This document shows positions 33,366-40,052 of a DNA stretch of 40,052 nucleotides, one piece after another. The stretch lies in contig NZ_BAGB01000154.1 of the NCBI RefSeq assembly GCF_000308615.1, positions 1 to 40,052 on the forward strand, written 5' to 3'. Below the pieces are notes generated by a model that searched no databases, had not been told where the DNA came from, and was given only the letters and a program-made list of their open reading frames with translations. Origin of the DNA: Nocardia jiangxiensis NBRC 101359. GTDB taxonomy: Bacteria; Actinomycetota; Actinomycetes; Mycobacteriales; Mycobacteriaceae. Numbering within the stretch: the stretch's first letter is position 1; every line of letters begins with the position of its first letter. Made by a program: the position numbers and the translations under genes.

Positions 33366-33490
33366 TGAGCGGTCTCAGAGTTCCGCTAGATAGTTCGAGA
33401 AATACCGCCACAAGTAAGCACCTGCACGAACAGCTTGTCAACCCCATTATGCGGTTTACATAAACCACAGAGTGGTCTAATGTTATCGGC
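33366..33490. promoter_or_regulatory. divergent promoter region with overlapping operator-like palindromes
   Basis: Between the FAD dehydrogenase and IclR genes lies GGTTTA-CA-TAAACC (33453-33466). It extends with partial symmetry to TG...CA at 33450-33469. It overlaps a second perfect inverted repeat, ACCAC-AGA-GTGGT (33464-33476). Both are just upstream of the IclR start and are the likely binding sites of that regulator. Confidence 0.6.
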
Positions 33491-34267
33491 ATGGCTGAGA
33501 CTGGAACCGCATCTACGCGGGCCGATGGAGGCGTGCGCAGCATCGCGCGTGCCGTTGAGGTACTGGAGCTCTTCGATGCGCAACATCCGATCCGGCAGCT
33601 GCGTGAGCTGGTCACGCTCACCGGATTGCCGAAGACCACGGTGGTGCGGCTGTTGGCCACCCTCGAGTCGTTGAGCCTGATCACCGACCGCGGCGACTCC
33701 TCCTACGGTCCCGGTCCGGGATTTCTGCGATGGGTACAGCTCGCCAAGTCATTGTGGGAGGTCAGCAGCGAAACCAGAACCACCATGTCCGGCTTGGTGG
33801 ACACCTGCGGGGAGACGGTCAACGTCTACATCCGCCAGGGCTTGAACCGCATCGCAGTCGCGCAGGTCGAGGGCACGGCAACCGTGCGCAGCGTGGTCGA
33901 GGTGGGTGTGCCCTACCCGCTGGCCACCGGAGCCACCGCGAAAATTCTGCTCGGCGGAGCACCTGAGGAGATTCTGCACGAACTCGTCTCGCGCCGTCCG
34001 GACCTTTCCCTCGAGCCGCTGCGACGAGAGGTGGCCGGCATCCGCGAAGCGGGGTATGCGGTGACCCACGGTGAACGCGAACTCGGCGCTTCCGCCGTCG
34101 CCGCGCCGATCACGAATGCGGACGGACGAATCGTCGCCGCACTCTCGGTCAGCGGCCCGACATCCCGATTCAACGCCGACCGCGTCGGTCGCTATGTCGA
34201 CGCGGTCACTTCGGCAGCCGAACGGATCAGCGCGACCGGGCTCGGTCCCGTGGAGGTATTCCTGTGA
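33491..34267 (+). CDS. IclR family transcriptional regulator
   Basis: A 258-residue IclR protein. The N-terminal winged HTH runs through VRSIARAVEVLELFDAQHPI and LTGLPKTTVVRLLATLESL. The C-terminal effector domain has ETVNVYIRQGLNRIAVAQVEG and PLATGATAKILLGGAP, then the late SAVAAPITNADGRIVAALSVSGP block. IclR proteins of this kind sense small carboxylates. The ATG at 33491 lies close to the palindromes of the divergent region. Its stop overlaps the GTG start of the CoA transferase (34264-34267), so it is co-translated with the pathway it probably controls, together with the divergent TcuA-like operon. Confidence 0.93.
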   Translation: MAETGTASTRADGGVRSIARAVEVLELFDAQHPIRQLRELVTLTGLPKTTVVRLLATLESLSLITDRGDSSYGPGPGFLRWVQLAKSLWEVSSETRTTMSGLVDTCGETVNVYIRQGLNRIAVAQVEGTATVRSVVEVGVPYPLATGATAKILLGGAPEEILHELVSRRPDLSLEPLRREVAGIREAGYAVTHGERELGASAVAAPITNADGRIVAALSVSGPTSRFNADRVGRYVDAVTSAAERISATGLGPVEVFL

Positions 34268-35469
34268 GCGCCGACCTACTCGACGGGGTCCGGGTCCTGG
34301 ACCTCACCAATGTCCTGGCAGGCCCCTTCGCCGGATATCAGCTCGCGCTCATGGGTGCTGACGTCGTGAAGGTCGAAACCCCGGGAACCGGCGACCTCGC
34401 CCGGCAACTCGGCGCGGACCCGCAGCTATCCCGCGATGGGCTCGGGGTGTCGTTCCTGGCCCAGAATTCCGGGAAGCGATCCATCACGATCAACCTCAAG
34501 AGCGTTGCGGGACAGGAGGTTTTCGCCAAACTCGTCGAAGGCGCCGACGTCCTGCTGGAGAACTTCCGTCCGGGTGTGCTCGAGCGCCTCGGATTCGGTT
34601 GGGACCAGCTCCGACAGATCAATCCGCGACTTGTGTACTGCGCGGTGTCCGGGTTCGGTGCAACCGGGCCGATGCGCACCAGACCCGCCTACGACCAAGT
34701 GATCCAAGGACTCTCTGGCATCATGAGCGTCACTGGCACCAAGGACACCGCCCCGTTGCGTGTCGGGTTCCCGATCTGCGACAGCTTCGGAGGACTCGCC
34801 GCGGCGTTCGCGATCGCCGCGGCGCTGCTACGGCAGCAGCGCACCGGACAGGGCGCTTTCCTCGACACCTCCATGCTGGATGCCGCGCTGACCTCGATGG
34901 GCTGGGTGGTCTCCGATCACCTCATAGCCGGCCGCGAGCCCGAGCCTATGGCCAACGAGAACATCACCTCAGCACCATCGGGAACGTTCGATACCGCCGA
35001 CGGCGCGCTCAACATCGCGGCAAACAAACAAGAGCAGTACGAGATCCTGTGCCGAGTGCTGGGCCGCGAGGAACTGATCGACGACACCAGATTCGCGACC
35101 CGCGACGACCGAAAACGCAACCGAAACGTGCTGCGCACGGAGCTGGAGCGGTCGTTGAAGGAGAAGAGCGCGGCGGAATGGGACGCCATTCTGCTCGATA
35201 CGGGAGTCCCAGCGGCACCGGTGGTCTCGGTTCCTCAGGCGTTGACCTCCGCGCAAGTCGAGCACCGGCAACTCGTCACTTCGCTGGCCACGCCCGCCAA
35301 CACGGACCAGCAGATTCGAGTACTCGGTGCACCGACTCACGTTGACGGCGTTGCTTGCTCACCCCAGCAACGCCCACCGGCGCTCGGCGAACACACCGAC
35401 GCCATCCTCAGCGATATCGGGTACACCGAAGCCGACATCGCTCGACTTCGAGCTGAAGGAGCAATATGA
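34264..35469 (+). CDS. class III (CaiB/BaiF family) CoA transferase
   Basis: A 401-residue type III CoA transferase with LDLTNVLAGPFAGYQLALMGADVVKVE, LLENFRPGVLERLGF, SGFGATGP and the predicted catalytic aspartate D173 in VGFPICDSFGG. It moves CoA from an acyl-CoA donor to a carboxylic acid. The neighbours suggest it activates citrate or a similar tricarboxylate so that the following lyase can cleave it (inference). It begins with GTG overlapping the IclR stop and ends overlapping the lyase ATG (ATGA, 35466-35469). Confidence 0.92.
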   Translation: MSADLLDGVRVLDLTNVLAGPFAGYQLALMGADVVKVETPGTGDLARQLGADPQLSRDGLGVSFLAQNSGKRSITINLKSVAGQEVFAKLVEGADVLLENFRPGVLERLGFGWDQLRQINPRLVYCAVSGFGATGPMRTRPAYDQVIQGLSGIMSVTGTKDTAPLRVGFPICDSFGGLAAAFAIAAALLRQQRTGQGAFLDTSMLDAALTSMGWVVSDHLIAGREPEPMANENITSAPSGTFDTADGALNIAANKQEQYEILCRVLGREELIDDTRFATRDDRKRNRNVLRTELERSLKEKSAAEWDAILLDTGVPAAPVVSVPQALTSAQVEHRQLVTSLATPANTDQQIRVLGAPTHVDGVACSPQQRPPALGEHTDAILSDIGYTEADIARLRAEGAI

Positions 35470-36308
35470 GCACCGCCCGCGACAAGGCAATCAACAGAAC
35501 ATCGACCCGCGACGTCGTCAACTGGTGGTCCACCGAGGTGTCCGATATCGAACCCGGTGTTGTCCGTCTACGCGGCTACCCGATAGAGCAACTGATCGAC
35601 AATGCAGGATTCGTGCAGACGATTTGGCTCATGGTGCGCGGTGAGATGCCCAGCCCAGCACAGGCTGCGCTGCTCGAGAAGGCGCTCGTCGCCGCTGTGG
35701 ATCATGGCCCGCAAGCGCCATCGATCGCCGCAGCTCGCATGGCGTCGACTTGCGGGGTCGGGCTGCACGGAGCGATGTCCACCGGTGTTGGGATGCTCGG
35801 CGACGTCCACGGCGGCGCTGGACAACAATGCATGCAGGTCCTGGCCGAAATCCGCGAAAACGCCGAAGCCGAGGGCATCTCAGCTGCGGTCACGGCCACG
35901 CTCGCCGAGTTCCGCGCAACGCAACGCCACATCCCGGGTTTCGGGCATCGATTTCATCCTCGTGACCCGCGGCGCGATCCGCTGCTTCAGGCGGTCGCCG
36001 AACAAGTCGCGCAGGGAGTGGGCGATGGCCAGTACTTGGCCATCGCCGAAGAACTCGAAACGCAACTCGCACACGGCCGTGAGCACGCCGTCCCGATGAA
36101 CATCGACGGGGCGACCGCCGTGGTCTACTCCGAACTCGGCTTCGCGCCCGAACTCGGACGCGGCTTGTTCATCCTGTCACGATCGGTCGGCATTCTGGCG
36201 CACTCGTGGGAAGAGGCCCGGTCCGGGCGTCGGATCAAAGGCCCGATCCCGCCCCCGCTACTGCCCACTTACCTCGGCCCTGCGGAACGCCCGGTACCCA
36301 GCCCATGA
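35466..36308 (+). CDS. citryl-CoA lyase-like citrate synthase family protein
   Basis: A 280-residue protein, much shorter than citrate synthase (about 430), matching the stand-alone citryl-CoA-lyase type related to the C-terminal part of ATP-citrate lyase. Catalytic blocks are LGDVHGGAGQQCMQVL, HIPGFGHRFHPRDPRRDP and VPMNIDGATAVVYSELGF, with GILAHSWEEARSGRRIKGP near the end. It would split citryl-CoA, or a related thioester, to acetyl-CoA and oxaloacetate. It overlaps the CoA transferase at its start and the aconitase at its end (ATGA, 36305-36308). This strongly suggests the three proteins act on the same substrate. Confidence 0.87.
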   Translation: MSTARDKAINRTSTRDVVNWWSTEVSDIEPGVVRLRGYPIEQLIDNAGFVQTIWLMVRGEMPSPAQAALLEKALVAAVDHGPQAPSIAAARMASTCGVGLHGAMSTGVGMLGDVHGGAGQQCMQVLAEIRENAEAEGISAAVTATLAEFRATQRHIPGFGHRFHPRDPRRDPLLQAVAEQVAQGVGDGQYLAIAEELETQLAHGREHAVPMNIDGATAVVYSELGFAPELGRGLFILSRSVGILAHSWEEARSGRRIKGPIPPPLLPTYLGPAERPVPSP

Positions 36309-38857
36309 CGCGTGACTCGTTTGCAGCACAAGACAATTTCCCCGACGGCCGACGCTTCTTCAGCTTGCCCCGTGCACAAGCACACGGCGCGGGACCGCTC
36401 GATCGGCTACCGTATGCAACTCGTGTTCTGGCCGAGAATATCCTCCGTCACGAAGACGGCAGCACCGTCACTGCCGACCACGTCCTCGCGCTCGCAGCCC
36501 GAGACAGCGCGATATCGATACCGTTCTTTCCCGATCGGATCCTGCTACAGGACGCCTCTGGCATCCCTGTGCTGGCAGATATGGTCACGCTCGCGGAACG
36601 CGCCGCCGACTTGGGAGCGGATCCTCGCGCGGTCACTCCCAGTCGCCGCATGGACCTTGTCGTCGACCACGCCCTGGAACTCGACGTGTCAGCGACTCCC
36701 GACGCTGCCCGCCACAACATCGACCGCGAGTATCAGCGCCACGCCGACCGCTACCGATTCCTTCGCTGGGCCCAGAACCAGTTCCCACATCTGCACGTGG
36801 TGCCGCCCGGCATCGGAATCTGCCACCAGCTGAACCTGGAACAGTTGGCGTGCGTCGTCGCCGACGGGCCGATGGTGCGCTTCGACTCCGTCGTCGGCAC
36901 CGACAGCCACACCACGATGATCAACGGCCTGGCCGTAGCCGGATGGGGCGTGGGCGGGATCGAAGCCACCGCGGCCGCACTGGGAGAGCCCACTCTCTTT
37001 CCCGTGCCTGCCGTGGTCGGTGTACGGCTCACCGGCACGATGAGGCCCGGTGTATTGGCCACCGACGTCGCGCTCACTCTGACCGCGCTGCTTCGCTCGC
37101 ATGGTGTCGTACAACGCATCGTCGAGTTCCACGGCCCCGGCCTTGCGAATCTCACAGTGCCGGACCGGGCCACGATCGCGAATATGGCACCCGAATACGG
37201 CGCGACCATGGCGTATTTCCCCGCGGACCATCGCACTCTCGAATACCTGCGCGCCACAAGACGTCCGGCCGACTCTGCCGAGCGTTACCTGGTAGCGCAA
37301 GGCACGCTCTACGACCTAGAACCCGACTACGACGACCTTCTCGAACTCGACCTCGGAGCCGTCGAACGCACCGTGGCCGGACCGACCCGACCACACGAGC
37401 CACGCCGGATCGCCGACCTCGGCACCGCCGACCGGCCCGACCGCGACAGTGAACTGTCCGACGGCGATGTCGTTATCGCGGCAATCACCAGCTGCACCAA
37501 CACATCCAATCCACATGCGATCGCGGCGGCCGGACTTCTTGCTCGTAATGCCGTCGCCCGCGGGCTCACCGTCGCCCCGTGGACGAAGACCTCGTTCACT
37601 CCCGGATCGCGCACAGCAGCAGAACTGTTGCGCGCCAGCACACTTCAAGTCGATCTCGACACACTAGGCTTCCAGGTCGCCGGATTCGGCTGCGGAACCT
37701 GCATGGGTAACTCCGGCCCACTCGAGGCCACGATCAGCAACCAGATCCACAGCCGAAACCTCCGCGTCTCAGCTGTGCTGTCCGGAAACCGAAACTTCCC
37801 CGGCCGCATCCACCCTGATGTCACCGATGCCTACCTCGCTTCTCCCCCATTGGTGGTCGCCTTCGCCCTCGCTGGTCGAACCACCATCGACCTCGACCGC
37901 GAGCCGATCGGCCTCGGTGCCGACGGCAAGCCAGTCCTCCTGGCCGACATCTGGCCATCCGACGACGACATCAACGCCGCAGTTCGATCGGCCGGCCAAG
38001 CCACACCCCAGAATGAGACGGCCGAGAAGACGGCGCAACGCTGGAATGCGCTCCCTCATCCCGACAGTCCGCAATATTCCTGGGACGGGGAAACTGGCAC
38101 AATCCGACGGCCGCCGTTCTGTGACGTCGAACTGAGTCGACCGATCATCACCGGCGACATCCTCGGAGCGCGTCCGTTACTCGTACTCGGAGACGACATC
38201 ACCACCGATCACATATCGCCTGTATCGCGCATCCTGCCTGGATCGGAGGCCGGGGACTGGTTGCGGCAGCGGGGCGTAGCGACGCATGACTTCGGCAGCT
38301 TCGGTGCCCGCAGACTCAATCACGAGGTCATGTTGCGCGGAGGCTTCGCCAACCCCCGCCTCCGAAACAGGCTCGCGGACCGTTATGGCGGATTGACGCG
38401 TTTGCTGCCCGACGACAACATCGTGCCGGTACACCAAGCGGCCGCCGAATACCGGCAACGCGGCATTCCCGCGGTGATCGTCGCCGGGCGGTCCTACGGC
38501 GCGGGGTCGGCGCGCGACTGGGCAGCCAAAGTCACCCGCCTGCTCGGGGTGCGCGCCGTCATCGCTGAAAGCTTCGAACGCATCCACCGAACGAATCTGA
38601 TCGCGATGGGCATCCTCCCGGTCGAATGCTCCGGAGTCGGGAGACTGGACGCCGATGAGTACGACCTGCTCGGCTTGAACCACCCCCTCGCGGTTCACGC
38701 ACCAATCACCGTCATCCCGCGACGTCACAACCACACCGTTCTCGAAGCAGAAGCGATCGCACGCATCGACACCGAGACCGAAAGAGAATGGTTGCAGTCC
38801 GGCGGAATCCTCCCTCACGTACTCGCCACACGCTTCGCGACAGGAGCACGCCCATAA
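36305..38857 (+). CDS. aconitate hydratase, AcnA-type
   Basis: An 850-residue aconitase with the 4Fe-4S ligands C397 (AAITSCTNTSNP) and C463/C466 (GFGCGTCMGNSGPLE). The N-terminal substrate segment VVGTDSHTTMINGLAVAGWGVGG is present, as is the C-terminal swivel domain with RSYGAGSARDWAAK. It is somewhat shorter than typical housekeeping AcnA proteins (about 890-930). The location at the end of the lyase operon suggests a dedicated pathway isozyme that hydrates cis-aconitate. The open frame extends to 36206, but the ATG at 36305 overlapping the lyase stop is preferred. Confidence 0.92.
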   Translation: MTRDSFAAQDNFPDGRRFFSLPRAQAHGAGPLDRLPYATRVLAENILRHEDGSTVTADHVLALAARDSAISIPFFPDRILLQDASGIPVLADMVTLAERAADLGADPRAVTPSRRMDLVVDHALELDVSATPDAARHNIDREYQRHADRYRFLRWAQNQFPHLHVVPPGIGICHQLNLEQLACVVADGPMVRFDSVVGTDSHTTMINGLAVAGWGVGGIEATAAALGEPTLFPVPAVVGVRLTGTMRPGVLATDVALTLTALLRSHGVVQRIVEFHGPGLANLTVPDRATIANMAPEYGATMAYFPADHRTLEYLRATRRPADSAERYLVAQGTLYDLEPDYDDLLELDLGAVERTVAGPTRPHEPRRIADLGTADRPDRDSELSDGDVVIAAITSCTNTSNPHAIAAAGLLARNAVARGLTVAPWTKTSFTPGSRTAAELLRASTLQVDLDTLGFQVAGFGCGTCMGNSGPLEATISNQIHSRNLRVSAVLSGNRNFPGRIHPDVTDAYLASPPLVVAFALAGRTTIDLDREPIGLGADGKPVLLADIWPSDDDINAAVRSAGQATPQNETAEKTAQRWNALPHPDSPQYSWDGETGTIRRPPFCDVELSRPIITGDILGARPLLVLGDDITTDHISPVSRILPGSEAGDWLRQRGVATHDFGSFGARRLNHEVMLRGGFANPRLRNRLADRYGGLTRLLPDDNIVPVHQAAAEYRQRGIPAVIVAGRSYGAGSARDWAAKVTRLLGVRAVIAESFERIHRTNLIAMGILPVECSGVGRLDADEYDLLGLNHPLAVHAPITVIPRRHNHTVLEAEAIARIDTETEREWLQSGGILPHVLATRFATGARP

Positions 38858-38903
38858 TTTCCCTCGAAGCACCCATCCCGGCTGAGCCGGCCACACTCGC
38901 AAA

Positions 38904-38924
38904 CCCCTGATTGCGATGCAGGGG
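38904..38924. terminator. short hairpin after the aconitase gene
   Basis: Arms CCCCTG/CAGGGG with a 9-base loop, 47 bases after the aconitase stop and next to the IS3 fragment. It is a possible but weak terminator. Confidence 0.3.
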
Positions 38925-38929
38925 CGCGA

Positions 38930-39125
38930 GGAAACAGGCGGAGGCCCAGTCGCGCCGGCTGGTCATGGTTGTCTCGTGTTCGACCGTCGTCAAACGGCTG
39001 AGGATGGTCCGCCGCCCGCGGCGATCGTAAGTCCGCTCGATCCAGGTGACCACCGCGATGCGCAATACCTCACGGCTGCACCAGGGGCGACGGTCGAAGA
39101 AATTCTTCCGCACGGCCCGAGGCGT
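38930..39125 (-). pseudogene. IS3-family transposase C-terminal remnant
   Basis: On the minus strand one frame reads KNFFDRRPWCSREVLRIAVV followed by TWIERTYDRRGRRTILSRLT and TVEHETTM. This is the conserved end of IS3-family OrfB proteins (K.EFyDR..W.sr.e...a...WIE..YNrRRrh.alg.ltP.E.E). Several consensus residues are altered (for example YDRRGRRT) and the DDE catalytic region is absent. The element is truncated and flanks the tricarboxylate cluster. No inverted repeat was seen. Confidence 0.65.
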
Positions 39126-39139
39126 ACAAGACACCGCGC

Positions 39140-40052
39140 CTAACGCTCCCGCCGATATGGACATCGGCGGTCCGGATTTCCTACTTTACGCTCCGGGATT
39201 CGTATCCGGTTCCCGTCCTGAATCGGGGTGAAATATATTCGATGTCGTCGAACACATGGTTCAGGCAAATCTGCCGCACTGAGGGGCTCGAGTCCCCTCT
39301 CGCACACGCGACTTGACGACCGCGGGCGAATACCATCAGAACGCACACGCTCGACCCCGCGGGCCATCGACATATTCATCGCCATAGTCGCGACACTGCA
39401 CAAACCAGCGCACCACCGGACACTCCTCCTCCTCACTTCGCCTGGAAGCCCGGACACCGTCCGAAGACAGATCCGGACTTCAATAATCAAATGCGCATAT
39501 ATTGGTACCTAGTTAAGTCACGCGCAGGAAACGCGCGGATCGCCTCCGAAGCCCGATTCCACTCACCCGCGAATCGCGTCGGAATCGCACGGGACGTCGG
39601 CAAACGGCATCAGTATCAGGACGTCCACAGGACGTCACAGATCCACGAACAGCAACAAACAGCAACCCACAACACCCACCAACAACCACGAACCCCCAGG
39701 TCGCACCAGTTCGGCGGACGAAACCGGGCGGTCGCAAGTAGCATCCAAGGATGCGGTCGATCCGCAAATAGGCCAAGCAGATCCTCGTCCTGCCGGTTGG
39801 TCCGCAATCCGACGAAAAAGCAAATCCCCAGTTCAACACGGTTTCCATGCGGCAGAACCCATTGGATTCATGTTGCCAGCTTTCGTGATCGCCAGCCTGC
39901 CAAGATCTACAGAACGTCGACAGGACGTCGCGAAAACACCGGTGTTGAGCGCAACCTCTGCAAGGCCGATCACAACCCGCCGATCGGGCAGGAATCGCAC
40001 TGCCGGTCGGTGTTTCGGCGGCTGACAGCGACGCCGCCGAGGCGCTTAAACC
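39140..40052. other. non-coding tail with short repeats, no recognisable gene
   Basis: No open frame here encodes a recognisable protein, and the longest ones have compositions typical of chance frames. It holds a 6-base stem with a 7-base CTCGAGT loop at 39281-39299, resembling a tRNA T-arm. It also holds two pairs of GRACGTC heptamers spaced 11 bases (39619/39630 and 39912/39923) with a further single copy at 39592. A C/A-rich stretch of the plus strand lies at about 39640-39700. Its function is unknown. Confidence 0.5.

Noticed and set aside
39281..39310. possible intact tRNA gene
   Set aside because: Only a T-arm-like hairpin is present; acceptor, D and anticodon stems could not be drawn.
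39513..39848. 111-codon minus-strand frame in the tail
   Set aside because: No recognisable motif, no convincing ribosome site, and it lies over repeat-bearing non-coding DNA.
39600..39930. possible CRISPR array
   Set aside because: The repeats are only 7-9 bases with 11-base or irregular spacing and there are no spacer-length units.

Overview
The window is high-GC DNA with a mycolic-acid actinobacterial character. Nocardia or a close relative is most likely, because the L-lactate dehydrogenase closely resembles mycobacterial LldD2 and GTG/TTG starts and start-stop overlaps are common; genus is inference. It reads as an accessory catabolic region: four substrate-dedicated gene clusters with their own regulators, stitched together by decayed mobile elements. 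No rRNA, intact tRNA, CRISPR array or intact insertion sequence was seen.

Layout. (1) 1-3.3 kb: an ISKra4-type transposase remnant, a DUF2252 gene, a tiny membrane protein, and fossils of an SDR and an AraC-type regulator. (2) 3.4-11.4 kb: a divergent cluster around a GntR/FCD regulator. Leftward are a DHDPS-like lyase, an FAH-family hydrolase, a PLP D-serine-dehydratase-like enzyme and RidA. Rightward are a D-glutamate-cyclase-like DUF4392 protein, an SDR-like protein without the usual catalytic residues, and an ACS-family MFS transporter. This looks like a D-amino-acid or related catabolic unit; the substrate is unknown. (3) 11.7-23.0 kb: what appears to be a complete non-phosphorylative L-fucose (or closely related 6-deoxysugar) pathway. 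It has an ABC importer, mutarotase, sugar dehydrogenase, lactonase, L-fuconate dehydratase, keto-deoxy-fuconate dehydrogenase, diketo-acid hydrolase, and an L-lactate dehydrogenase for the predicted lactate product, with a GntR regulator and a recurring ACATCSGATGT motif. (4) 23.0-24.1 kb: a group II intron maturase fragment, an ISL3 fragment and a decayed second copy of the 3' part of the MFS gene from cluster 2. (5) 24.3-29.0 kb: a gamma-glutamyltransferase-family enzyme, CoxM-like and CoxS-like subunits without a large subunit, a thiolase and a PaaI-type thioesterase, closed by a strong hairpin. (6) 29.1-38.9 kb: divergent operons around an IclR regulator. Leftward are a TcuA-like FAD dehydrogenase, an MHS transporter and an aldehyde dehydrogenase; rightward are a class III CoA transferase, a citryl-CoA lyase-like protein and an aconitase. 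Together they suggest uptake of a tricarballylate-like tricarboxylate and cleavage to acetyl-CoA and oxaloacetate. (7) 38.9-40.05 kb: an IS3-type remnant and non-coding DNA with short repeats.

The strongest structural signal is that the fucose island lies between two directly repeated copies of the same MFS gene segment, each abutting an ISL3 fragment. This implies that the island was inserted into, or duplicated across, a formerly continuous transporter region.
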